The notes beneath the pieces are model-generated. The model had not been told where the DNA came from, ran no database searches, and saw only the letters and a list, made by a program, of their open reading frames with translations. This document shows, in pieces, positions 54,534 to 64,000 of a DNA stretch of 64,000 nt. The stretch spans positions 10,402,074 to 10,466,073 of the forward strand of contig NW_020945064.1 in NCBI RefSeq assembly GCF_900497805.2, read 5' to 3'. Position 1 is the first letter of the stretch. Each line of letters opens with the position of its first letter. Source of the stretch: Vombatus ursinus (Eukaryota > Chordata > Mammalia > Diprotodontia > Vombatidae). The position numbers and the translations under genes were made by a program.

Positions 54534-54536
54534 TCT
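54478..54536. repeat. (CT)n microsatellite
   Basis: Nearly pure TC run of about 58 bp. Confidence 0.96.
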
Positions 54537-54539
54537 CCT

Positions 54540-54760
54540 GTAGCGACTTGAGAGCCAGCCTTGGAATCAGGAAGACTTGTATTCCAGTCCCAACTCTGAT
54601 ACATACTGGGCAAATCATAAACCCTCTCAATGCCTTAGGCAACATTATAATACCATAAATTTCACAATCTACACTGGCAAAGAAAGTTTCTTCACCAGGA
54701 ATCCTATACTTATGAAGTCATAGTTCCCTATGAAACCACAGGTCTGGGCCAGTGCCCCCC
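54540..54760 (+). mobile_element. type D SINE
   Basis: GAGAGCCAGCCTTGGAATCA, CAATGCCTTAGGCAACATTA, CAATCTACACTGGCAAAGAA, TTCTTCACCAGGAATCC. Confidence 0.8.
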
Positions 54761-55379
54761 CCCCAAAAAAAAACCCCAAAGAATCTTTGCAGGTAATTTA
54801 CTAGTCTTTGAATGTTCAACAGATCTATGAGCTCACTGATGTGAATTTGCCCTTCACTGGTGCAAATCACAACCCATCCATTCCTTTTCTTTCTTATTGG
54901 TTTCATCCCTATTATTCAATAACTCCTCCATAGGCTCTTATCTGATAAGCCACAGGCCTTCCACCAGATCTTTATACAGCAACACTCTTGCTGTCCATAT
55001 TCCTACTTGGCCTGCCTACCCAGCTCTTTGTAGATGATATGTTTCCTACATAATGTTTTTAATCCAACTATTTACCCATCAGCCATCACTGGAATATGAT
55101 GCTACTGACTTAATCCCACCATACATCTTGCCATCTTTCTTTGCTTTGCTTTGGTGTTAGACAATAAAACTTTAGATTTTTTGAGTGTTTCAGAAATAAG
55201 AAAGCCCCTTAGAGATCATCAGATTTAGGGTCCCCATTTGAAAGGTAAAAACTGGGCCTATTTTTTCATTTGAAGAATAATAACATAAAGTTGATTTTTT
55301 CACTCCAATTCTTTACCATCCTTTTGATATGACCAAGAAACTTCGTCAAGGATTTGATGAATTATCCCTAGTTAAGGGC
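54761..55379. other. no gene seen; unique-looking sequence
   Basis: A C-run then A-run at 54756-54773; no repeat or coding signal after it. Confidence 0.5.
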
Positions 55380-55500
55380 AATTGAGAAGCAGTGTGGTAC
55401 AGTAAATAGAGAGATGGCTTTGTAGTCAGGAAGAGCAGGGCTCAAATCCCACCTCTGACTCCTACTGCCTATGTGACCCAGAGCAAGTTAGGTAACTCTA
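55380..55500 (+). mobile_element. SINE head fragment
   Basis: AGCAGTGTGGTACAGTAAAT, TAGTCAGGAAGAGCAGGGCT, CCTATGTGACCCAGAGCAAG; ended by the next SINE. Confidence 0.8.
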
Positions 55501-55990
55501 CATGGTTCTGTGAGTAGAGTGCCGGATCTATAGCCAGAAAGAACCTAAAGCAAATCTGGCCTCAGACAATTACTGGCATCACTTAACCTCTGTCTGTTTA
55601 CTCTCAGGAGGACTCATCTTCCTGAGTTCAAATCTGGCCTCAGATACTTACTAGCCATGTGATCCTGGGCAAGTCACTTAATCTTGTTTGCCTCAGTTTC
55701 CTCATCTATAAAATGAGCTGGAGAAGGAAATGGCAAACCACTCCAGTATCTTTGCCAAGAAAATCCCAAATGGGGTCATGAAGAGTAAGCCACTACTGAA
55801 ACCACACCTCCACCACCACCACCACCACGACAACAACAATAACAACTCCAATGTAAAATGAGGTACCTCACAGGGTTGTTGTGAGGATCAAACAAGATAA
55901 TAATTGTAAAGTACTTAGCATAATGCCTGGCACATAGTAGGTTCTATATAAGTGCTATTGTTGTTGTTGTTGTTGTTGTTGTTGTTAATT
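55501..55990 (+). mobile_element. type C SINE split by a type A SINE
   Basis: Head at 55501-55607 (GTGAGTAGAGTGCCGGATCT). The 3' part resumes at 55850-55990 (AGGGTTGTTGTGAGGATCAA, GCACATAGTAGGTTCTATAT, (GTT)n tail). Confidence 0.85.
55608..55849 (+). mobile_element. type A SINE nested in type C SINE
   Basis: GAGTTCAAATCTGGCCTCAG, GATCCTGGGCAAGTCACTTA, CACTCCAGTATCTTTGCC, then an ACC/AAC-rich tail. It lacks most of the head. The nesting shows that type A inserted after this type C copy. Confidence 0.88.
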
Positions 55991-56139
55991 ACCACTTAAT
56001 AGCACCCCCAAACAAAGCTCTAGATTAATGCACAATACGTATTGACCTACAATGACAGACAGACTTTCCTCTTGCACAGTTTCCTTCACCAACTAAATGA
56101 CAGAACCAGCTTCAAAAAGGGGTAGTGGATGATAGCTAC

Positions 56140-56250
56140 TCTCATAAGCTCCTCAAGAGTAGTCATATATTTTTGTTTCCCCCACAGTTGCTAGCATCAT
56201 GCTGGTTATCTAGTATTCTTAGTAAATAACTGTTGATTGATTGATTGATA
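56140..56250 (+). mobile_element. L2 3' end
   Basis: CATAAGCTCCTCAAGAGTAG, TTAGTAAATAACTGTTGATT. Confidence 0.7.
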
Positions 56251-56799
56251 ATTCCTACCCTCCTGCTCTGAAGTGTCTAGTAAAGAACTCTATTTCCTCC
56301 AGGCACTCAGTGAATACATGTTAATTGATGGACTGGCTATCCATCATATTTACATAGCATCTGTCATCTAAGAACTTGGATCCTTGGGAAGCCATGGTGT
56401 TTTGGCACAAGAGCAGGCTTGTGCAGTGAAAGGATATATCTTCACTTTCTGTGAGTTATAATTCTTAGAGCAGAGTTTCGTTTTGTCCTGAATGATCAGG
56501 TAAATAAGACAGTGAGACTTTAGCTACTCTTCTGAATGACTTGACATGGGTTATCTGATCACTGAGAAAATGGAATAAGGGTCCTCTAAGACACTTCAAT
56601 AGGAAAGTCCTTTTTCTAATTCTTCCACATGTAAAAAGTTGAGAAGGGTGATGATAAAATCTCATACCTATTGAGAGGTAATTGTAGTTTTTTTTTTAAT
56701 TATCAAAATTCTAGGATTTGTATCCAGCAGGAACTAAAAAGTAGTCTTTCTACTGCATTCTGTATTTGTCTGGCTAGCCATCTTAGAATCAGCTGTCTC
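56251..56799. other. no gene seen
   Basis: Unique-looking apart from a weak L2 tail at about 56255-56330. Confidence 0.5.
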
Positions 56800-56985
56800 A
56801 TTTAGGAATAAAGTCACCAATCTTAGGACTGAAAGTGAGCTTAGAAATCTAGTCCAACATCTTCATTAAAAAAGAAACTGAGGCCCAGAGCAGCAGGATC
56901 ACTTCACATAAGGCTCCATTATTTAGGGTCAGAATTAGTATTTGAACTTGGTTACTCTAGTGTTCTTTTCTTGATACTATGGCTC
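56800..56985 (-). mobile_element. MIR
   Basis: TAGTCCAACATCTTCATTAA, GAAACTGAGGCCCAGAGCAG. Confidence 0.8.
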
Positions 56986-57044
56986 TTTGCTACATTGTCT
57001 GGTGTTGTTCTATTCATATTGAAAACATTCAACATGACTTGGAA

Positions 57045-57360
57045 AGAGTCAGTCAACAAGTATTAATTTAGTACTTACTATATGCCAGGCACTATGCTAA
57101 GTACTGGGGTGACACAGAAAGGCAAAAACAGTTGCTGACCACAAAGAGCTCATATTCCAATGGGAGAGACGGCATATAAACAGGTGGATACAAGATCTAT
57201 AAAGAGTTATATAGATATCTATATCTTATAAAAATATCTATAAAGATAAAAGGTTATCCCAGAGGGTAAGGCACTTCCCGTGGTAGGGACTGGAAAAGAG
57301 CTCCTGCAGAAGGAGGGGGAAAAATTAGGACATATAAGGAAACATTGAAAGAACTGGAGA
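57045..57360 (-). mobile_element. L2 3' region
   Basis: GTACTTACTATATGCCAGGC, GAGCTCATATTCCAATGGGA, then AGGGTAAGGCACTTCCCGTG. Confidence 0.85.
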
Positions 57361-57628
57361 ATTTTAATTCATAGATGAGAAGGTCTAGGAATGACTTAAT
57401 GACTGTAATAACTAATACCAAAAGGTTGCTGAGTTCTTTCCATTGCTAGAAGACCACATGAAGGGAAGTGGTTTTCATTTCAACAGAGTAGATTTTTAGA
57501 AATAGTGAAAAATCTTTCTATGAATGAAAACTGTAGAATCCTAGAATTGAGTTCAAAGGAGCCAGTGAATCTCCAAATATAGTGATTTTCCTGTCTTAGG
57601 TGGAGCCTTTTACCTTATAAGTGTATAC
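57361..57628. other. short gap, nothing recognised
   Basis: No repeat or gene signal. Confidence 0.5.
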
Positions 57629-57850
57629 AGTGGTTGTTGTTTGTCCTTTGTTCTCAAAGAGGACCATGACATAAGGAAGATGATGCCATGACACACAAGT
57701 GAATTGGATTTAAGTGAGGGAGGGCTGTGCAAAGTCACCAACCTCACTTTCTCCTCTGGAGCCATCTGGGTCCAGTCTCCAGATATAGATCAGGATGACT
57801 GAAGATGGCCCCACATGAGTGTAGTGGGTGGGGGTTGGAGGTAGGCAGGG
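57629..57850. mobile_element. unclassified marsupial repeat, copy 2 (short)
   Basis: GTTGTTGTTTGTCCTTTGTT, TCAAAGAGGACCATGACATA, GAATTGGATTTAAGTGAGG, GTGCAAAGTCACCAACCTCA. Same family as 53438 and 62577. Confidence 0.75.
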
Positions 57851-58088
57851 ACAGATGAAGTGTATGACCTCTTAAAATTTCTCTAAACCCTAAGTTCTTT
57901 CATTCTTATCCTAGAGATCTAGGAAAATAGACTCCTCATGAGTATCATGGATAAAGGTCTTAAGTATTTGAGGCCAAACATTTTTTTAACAAAATCTTAG
58001 ATCCAAATCTTTCTCAAAAGCAAAATAAATGGGAATGGGGGATAGTAATGTTGAGTTGAATGAATATTCTTGTTAAGAACAAGCCCTG

Positions 58089-58309
58089 TAGAAGGGGAAG
58101 GGGTTAAGAGAAGGGGGAGAGGGATACAAGGGAAAGCAGACTAGGGGAAGGGGTATTCAGAATGCATGCCACCTTGGGGTGGGGGGAGGGGCGAGATGGG
58201 GTGAAAATTTGGAACTCAAAATCTTGTGGAAGTAAATGTTGAAAACCAAAAATAAATAAATTTATTAATAAAATAAAAAAAGAAGTAAAAAAAATAAAAT
58301 AAATAAAAA
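58089..58309 (+). mobile_element. very short L1 3' end with exact 14-bp target duplication
   Basis: Only the last 220 bp of L1: G-rich stretch, GGAACTCAAAATCTTGTGGA, AATGTTGAAAACC and an A-rich tail. AAGAACAAGCCCTG at 58075-58088 and 58310-58323. Confidence 0.93.
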
Positions 58310-58379
58310 AAGAACAAGCCCTGATCCTTGGTCAGAAACATAGACCAGGGATGGATAACATGTGGCTACAAATAAATAA

Positions 58380-58760
58380 TATTTAATCATCTCCTCTGAT
58401 CCTCATAATAACCCTATGAGGAAGTACTAGTACCAGGCATTAGTATGACCATTTCACAAATATGGAAACTGAGACCCAGAGAAGTAAAGTAGGTTGCCCA
58501 GTGACCCAAGTTAGAAAATGATAGAGTTGGGGGCAGCTAGGTGGCGCAGTGGATAGAGCACCGGCCCTGGATTCAGGAGGACCTGAGTTCAAATCTGGCC
58601 TTAAACACATAACACTTACTAGGTGTGTGACCCTGGGCAAGTGACTTAATCCCATTGCCTTGCCAAAAAAAAAAAAAATGGTGGAGTCAAATCTAGAACC
58701 TGGAGCTCCTGACCTACAAGGCTCAAATGAGATGTCTTCAAAGTGCATTTCAGACTTTAA
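58380..58760 (-). mobile_element. MIR split by type B SINE
   Basis: AATATGGAAACTGAGACCCA, AGTAGGTTGCCCAGTGACCC, then after the SINE GTGGAGTCAAATCTAGAACC. A sense MIR 3' scrap follows to 58800. Confidence 0.85.
58531..58674 (+). mobile_element. type B SINE
   Basis: GGGCAGCTAGGTGGCGCAGT, GCACCGGCCCTGGATTCAGG, GTGTGACCCTGGGCAAGTGA, A-run tail. Diverged flanks AAAATGATAGAGT and AAAATGGTGGAGT. Confidence 0.95.
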
Positions 58761-58764
58761 AGCT

Positions 58765-60039
58765 TAACGGTATGAGTTATTGCTGTTGGTATTATTGTTA
58801 TTTCACTACACTTTTGAGCGGCTTTATTTGACTCTGTCACAAATCCTAAGGCCGTATATTTCAAGCCACTTCTTTCTTCTCAGTAGTTCAGTCACTTATA
58901 GAAAAGGTTCATGACATTTAAGTGTACACAGATCTATGCAGTAGCTCCCTGTCCCAGAAATGATGATGCAGATAGAAGCACAAAAGTCAGAATTGTTCCA
59001 TGTACCCAGGGCAGTTAGCCTCCCATCCTTCACATAAGCCCCTTTTGCAAAAACATTTATTTCACCAACAAATGAGCTTACCCCTTTCCCCCTTGCCTGT
59101 GTTTTCTTCCCTTTTTGCATAGTTTGAAAAGTTGACATCTTTGGATGAAGTTCAAACATATCTACATTTTTATCAGCTTTTTTAAAAATGGAAGTTAAAA
59201 GTCTAATGGGATGGCTGAGCAGAGATTGAGAGGTTCCAAGGGAGGAAGTTATATAGGATAAAAGAGGGGTGTTTGATTTCAAAGCCTTCTCCAAGAGAGC
59301 TTGCAAAGCGCCATGAATAGAAAACACTTCCCTGAATCTTGGCTGTTTTTATTATGGATATCTGGTCAAGGAAAGAATGAAAACGTCAAATTGAAAAAAG
59401 GAATTAGGCTTATATGATACTTTCATGGTGGGAGGAAATATCTGACTACGTTTATTATTTTTGCCTCATTGACTCCGACGCCATATGCTTGCAGTTCAGT
59501 ACATATCATATAGGCTTAGCTGTGATGCACGGTTCAAACCTCTTTTGTGTAATCTTGGTTGAACAGTCTTGCTTCTCTGTGTCCTTTTGGCAGAAAACAA
59601 ATGTCCAGGCCTCCCTAGGGAGAATCTGTCTTTCCTTGGCAGTGGAAGGGCTCTAGGAACCGAATAGATCTTTCATATCTCTGATTACAGAGGCTGAGTG
59701 TGCCTTTAAACTCCACTGAGTTTCTGAGTCCCCCAGGATTGGGTGGGAGGTCCTTTGTTCAGTGAAAAGTTCATGGCATTTTTTTTCTTTATGTTTTCCA
59801 GCTTTTCCAATGGTGATTTTTCAGAGACTATTATTTAGATCAGCCATAAATGGTTCATTTTTTAGCTTCCTGCTAGTGACATGGAACAGTAATTTTTCTC
59901 CTTGTCTTCCGTGGAGCAAAATTTAGTGTCTAACTCACTATTGTCTTGATTGATGTGGAAAGCAATCTAACTCTAACATCCCTAATTGGTTTCTGTAAGT
60001 CAGAATCTGAAGACTATTTATATGGTTCAGCTGTCCTGG
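58765..60039. other. repeat-poor interval with a 143-codon minus-strand frame
   Basis: About 1.2 kb with no recognised repeat. The minus-strand frame at 59327-58896 encodes 143 residues (start MFSIHGALQALLEKAL). I see no domain, signal peptide or known family, and no exon-like boundary. It may be chance; the interval could also hold conserved noncoding sequence. Confidence 0.4.
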
Positions 60040-60455
60040 CTCCAGAGAGAGGAGAGTGTAGTGGAAAGAATACAAGATTAGAAGTCAGGAAATCTGGCTT
60101 CTAGTTATTAATAATAATAATGGCTAACATTTATGTAGTACTCTGTGCCAGGCACTGTGCTAAGAACCAACTGTAACTGAGGCAGTTAGGCATTACAATA
60201 AATAGCTAGAGAGCTGGCCCTGGAGTCAGTAAGACCTGAGTTCAAATCCAACTTCAGCCTTACTAGCTGTGTGACCCCGGGCAAGTCACTTAACCTGTCT
60301 CCCTCAGTTTATTATCTTATTTAATCTTCACAATAACTCTGGGAGGTAGGTGCTATTATTATCTCCACTTTGCAGATGAAGAAACTGAGGCAGACAGAGA
60401 TTAAGTGACTCCTAGATGTTTTCTATCTCTTAAACCATATGGTCTCCCTACTGGA
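60040..60455. mobile_element. sense MIR then antisense MIR, the latter split by a SINE
   Basis: 60040-60104: GAATACAAGATTAGAAGTCA (sense). 60105-60170 and 60311-60455: ATTTATGTAGTACTCTGTGC and TTTGCAGATGAAGAAACTGA (antisense), separated by a SINE head at 60178. Confidence 0.8.
60178..60310 (+). mobile_element. SINE, head and middle
   Basis: GGCAGTTAGGCATTACAATA, GAGTTCAAATCCAACTTC, GTGTGACCCCGGGCAAGTCA. Confidence 0.9.
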
Positions 60456-60904
60456 CGTAGTAGTGCTGTGTTTTGTTTTTCAGCATAGTCAGGGTTGATC
60501 AGGAGAGTTTATTCAATTGAACAAGGTTATAGAATGGTAAGACTGGATTTAGAATTTTCCATCTCCTGTAAGGAGAGTATAGACATGCCTCTGGAGAGTG
60601 AATAGGCTGAAGGCATCTCCTAGACATGGGTACTTCTTAATTCAACCATATCTCATTGAGGATGAATGATTATCTCAACAATCATGGATAATTTGATTGG
60701 CCTGGGGCCATTGTGGATCAAATCCTCTTCTCTTCTTCCCACCTACTTCTGTTTCAGACCTATAAAAGGAAGCAGGGAGTTTTAGAGATGGCCAGACTCA
60801 TAAAAGAGATACAACTACAGTAGAGCTCAGAAAAGATCTCATTGTTCCTGGGGAGGGATGGAATTCTCCACATTCACACTGACTACCGCCTCCCCTCCCC
60901 ACAC
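60456..60904. other. no gene seen
   Basis: Unique-looking; nothing recognised. Confidence 0.5.
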
Positions 60905-61135
60905 CTCAAATGGTAGCTAGAACACTGAGCCTGGAACTGGGAAAACCTGAGTAAGTGCCTCAGGCACTTACTAGTTGCATGATCCAAAGCAAGACATTTA
61001 ACCTCTGTTTGCCTCAGTTTCTTCAGCTGTAAAATGGGGGATAATAATGGCACCAACCTGTCAGGATTATTGTGAAGATAGAATGAGATGATTCATGGCA
61101 CGTAGTAGTTGCCATATAAATGATTATTCCCTTCC
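60905..61135 (+). mobile_element. type C SINE
   Basis: CTAGAACACTGAGCCTGGAA, CTTCAGCTGTAAAATGGGGG, AGGATTATTGTGAAGATAGA. Confidence 0.85.
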
Positions 61136-61850
61136 TTTAGTGAAACAGAGGCAGAAGCACAGTGCAGTTATACATGTGGTACAGATGAAAAACAGTGACG
61201 GAGCCTCTAAAGCACATGACCTCTTCCCCCATCCCCCAAAAGGATGGAGCCACATGACTCAGCCTCCTGGTGAGAAGAGAAGAATTCCTGGACATCATTT
61301 TCCTAAAGAGTGAAGGAGGAGTTCCTGGACAGCACCAGTCTCTTGGAGAGAAGTGGATCAAGCATGTGACTGTCAAACTGGAGAAGCGGGAAGGGATATT
61401 CCCTTCCTTGGAGAAGTACAGACTTGGATCTACCTTCCACTATTACCATGAGCTATTTGGAAAGTGTAGATCTGATGGAAAAGGTGTTTCTTTTCTAGGA
61501 AGACCAAGTTTATTTCCCTTCCTAGGGAAACCTTTAGGGGGATGCTGCAAAGCCTTTGGAAGTCCCTGAGGTAGAAAATAAGACTCACCAGAATGTCAAG
61601 TGGGTTGCCTCTGTAATAACTCTTAGTTTATTTCTCTTCCAGGAAGGATCTAACTTTTAGAATAGAACTGTAAAGTTGAAGGTCTATATAAAACACTGTG
61701 GTAGGAAGGAAGGAGAGTATTCTGAGTGTAAAGGATTCCTGGGAGTACTTTATATTTTTTTTAATATCGTTTAGGGGATCCTCTGAGTCTTTTATATTGT
61801 TTTGTATCTTCTGTGGAGTAAATTAAAGGATATTGTATATCCCTTATGCC
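61136..61850. other. no gene seen; unique-looking sequence
   Basis: A 99-codon plus-strand frame at 61270-61569 lacks features; no repeat recognised. Confidence 0.5.
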
Positions 61851-62052
61851 CACGGTTCTCAAACTGTGCACCACAGTACCCCAATGTTTCACAGCAAACT
61901 TACAGGAGCACCATGGGATATTTTAAAATTTCTTCCTAAATACTTGATAAACAGAACTGTTAGGTATTTATTTTGGCCTAGGGAACTGTGAAAACAATTA
62001 CTGAGACACTAAAGGCTCCATGAATGGAAAAAATTTGGGAACTTTTGCCATA
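61851..62052. mobile_element. Charlie-like hAT miniature element
   Basis: Left end CACGGTTCTCAAACTGTG resembles the CAGTGGTTCTCAAACT-type Charlie terminus; right part GGAAAAAATTTGGGAACTTT is a weak inverted match. No coding capacity. Confidence 0.55.
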
Positions 62053-62164
62053 TACAATGTTAACCTAAGTGCTTTCATGGGATCAAGACTTTATCAGCAA
62101 CTATGGAGCCCCGAGTACAAACTATATTATGAGGTTCCCAGGCAATAATTTCATTTTGAGATAG

Positions 62165-63450
62165 TTATAATGTTCAGAAGATTTTCTTTACATTGAACTG
62201 AAATCTCCTTCCCTACAGCTTTGATCCACTGATCCCTGTTCTGGCCTTGGTGAACATGCAGAACAAATCCATTCCCTTTTACATGTAGCAACCTTTCCAA
62301 TACTTGATGGAAGTTATTATTTTGCCCCAAGTCTTCTCTTTTCTAAGCTAAAATTCCCATTTCCTTCAACTGAGTCATAGGGCACTACTTTGAGTTCCCA
62401 TACCTTCCTGGTGGCCCTCTTCCAGTGGCTTTCCAGATTATCCATTTAAAACATGGCTCCTGAAATGAAATATAGTACTCCACAAGTACTCTAAATAGTA
62501 CTCATGATACTACAATATATTAATGGAACATATGACTACATTAGGTCTTTTTGACTGCCATATCACACTAAAGGCACATTGTTGTTGTTTGTCTTTCATC
62601 TTCAAAGAGGACCAATGACATCATGGGGTGGAGTCTTGACTCATGCATGAATTGGATTTAAGTGAGGCAGAGATGCACAAAGTCATCAGCCTCATTCTCT
62701 CTTCCAGACTCATCAGGGTCCAGTGGCAAGACAAAAGTCAAGAGGATTGGCAGTGGCCCAGGGTGCAGTGGATGACTTTGGTGTCTTTGATGTCTGACCA
62801 CGCTCTAAACACTCCACAGTACCTGCTTCAGCCACCTTTGTGGCCATTACAACAAATTGTTCTCACCCACCCATTCTGCTTCACATGCCTTCACGGGCTA
62901 GGAGTAGACCCTAACTCACCAACAGGTTTGAGGCCTATTGGTTACCTTCCACCTGGTTTAGCCCATCTGCCAAGATGGTTTACTGGAGTGTGGCTGCTGT
63001 ACATGATACAACTTCTTGAAGCCAAAGCTGAGAGATGGGGGACAGGTGGACCCCAAAGGTGGATGAGCAGCCCTGAAAGGAGCTTGGCAAGCCCTCACAT
63101 CAGAGGTGTTAATCCTACCTGAATACCCATACACCCCAATGGCACATATTGACCTTGCAGTCCACTAAAACTCCCAGATCTTTTTCAGATATGCTATTAT
63201 CTAGCCATGTCTCTCCGTATCTTCTACTTCTAAAGACAATTTTTGAACCCAAATATAAGATTATTTTTATTAAATTTCATCTTATTAAGACCTTCCCTGT
63301 TTTCTCCAATCAATACTTTTTAGAATACTAAATCTGTCATCCATTATTTTAGCCATCTCCGTGTTATCTAAAAATCTGATAATAAGGTCCTTCATTACCT
63401 TATCTACTTTATGATAAAAATATGTCAAACAGCAGAGGGCTATAGAAGGA
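62165..63450 (-). mobile_element. L3/CR1 3' region, antisense, split by an unclassified repeat
   Basis: CCTGGTGGCCCTCTTCCAGT, ATTAGGTCTTTTTGACTGCC, then after the insert CCTTGCAGTCCACTAAAACT and GTGTTATCTAAAAATCTGAT. Confidence 0.8.
62577..63134. mobile_element. unclassified marsupial repeat, copy 3 (longest)
   Basis: ATTGTTGTTGTTTGTCTTTC at the start, CAAAGAGGACCAATGACATC, GTCCAGTGGCAAGACAAAAG, CCATCTGCCAAGATGGTTTA. Sits inside an L3 with GGCACAT on both sides. The 159-codon frame over it (62643-63122) is repeat-derived. Confidence 0.75.
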
Positions 63451-63724
63451 GACAGACGTCCCTCCTACCTACAGGACCCAAGTCTATTCTTAATTCTTCT
63501 TTTCCCTAGTCTGTGCCCAGCTTTGTCAAGATCTCTCTGCAAAGGGAAAAGGACAACTCTACAAATAACATTCTCCCCTTTTTTATGGGCCCCTCTCAAA
63601 GAGGTGACTGTGAGCCGCACAGTTTGAATCAGCTAATTCATCCCCAATCGCTCCCCCAGTAGATGTCTCCCAATTATTTCAGTGAAACTGGCAATGGCCA
63701 GAGCCACAGTCCCCAAACACAACA

Positions 63725-63830
63725 ACCTATCCCAATTTTACAGATAAGGAAACTGAGGCAAACAGAGGTTTAAAAGCAAACCAAAGTTAAGTGACTTGCC
63801 CAAGGTCACACAACTAATCTGGGTGTCATC
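63725..63830 (-). mobile_element. MIR or SINE core
   Basis: TTTTACAGATAAGGAAACTG, AAGTGACTTGCCCAAGGTCA. The remaining 170 bp to the window end hold nothing recognised. Confidence 0.8.
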
Positions 63831-64000
63831 TGTTCAGAGATACAAATTGGCCCTGGTCAACTAGGAGTTTGACACAAATTAGTGTCCATCAAGACCAATG
63901 GAGAGGCAGGTCTTGTGTATCCAAATCCAAAGTAATACCCATAGTGGAGGTGAAAGGGATCTGTGACACGAAGGGACCCAGCATGCTTTTGGAGAAAAGC

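Noticed and set aside
62643-63122. Longest frame in the window, 159 codons, plus strand
   Set aside because: It lies wholly inside an interspersed repeat with two other copies nearby, which do not keep the frame.

Overview
This window looks like intergenic or intronic DNA from a marsupial genome. I found no intact host protein-coding gene and no functional RNA gene. The marsupial call rests on many copies of tRNA-derived SINEs, whose head reads GGCAGCTAGGTGGCGCAGTGG and whose B box reads GTTCAAATC. Very old mammalian repeats (MIR, L2, L3/CR1), an L1 3' end of marsupial type, RTE fragments and foldback hAT miniature elements support it. The short A-tailed SINE form suggests an Australian marsupial, but that is only an inference. 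Four SINE forms are distinguished: type A (about 240 bp, tail containing TTTGCCAAGAAAACTCC), type B (about 150 bp, ending in an A-tail), type C (tRNA head, MIR-like core, 3' end like GGCACATAGTAGG), and type D (tRNA head with a different 3' region). Library names such as MAR1, WSINE1 and MON1 may apply but could not be checked.

Layout. 1-9.3 kb: a GATA microsatellite, MIR and L2 copies, SINEs and a hAT foldback element. 9.3-10.2 kb: an RTE LINE piece split by a retrocopy of RPL41 mRNA. 10.2-14.2 kb: SINEs, two hAT elements, a MIR-derived minisatellite and a run of five SINE-like units. 14.4-19.3 kb: a hAT element with exact 8-bp target duplication and an internally deleted L1 carrying a SINE. 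19.3-23.8 kb: a near-perfect 507-bp inverted repeat whose second arm lies inside an L2. 24-35 kb: a purine tract, two solo LTRs of one family, a Ty3/gypsy-like fossil and a 5'-truncated L1. 35-48 kb: young SINEs, a pair of 0.7-kb direct repeats, a broken hAT transposase, a Tigger-like element and a second (103-bp) inverted duplication inside an L3 copy. 48-51.5 kb: a long antisense L3/CR1. 51.5-64 kb: microsatellites, nested SINEs, three copies of an unclassified repeat and another L3.

The two inverted duplications are the most striking observation. In each, a stretch of local DNA was copied in reverse orientation into an older LINE 1.5-2.4 kb downstream. Source and copy differ at 2 of 507 and 1 of 103 positions by reading. 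In the first case direction can be read because the MIR and the L1 in the source arm continue past the arm edges. This fits template switching during replication rather than transposition. No genes work together here, so the content is mainly a record of insertion and local rearrangement. All identities are by eye; no database was consulted.
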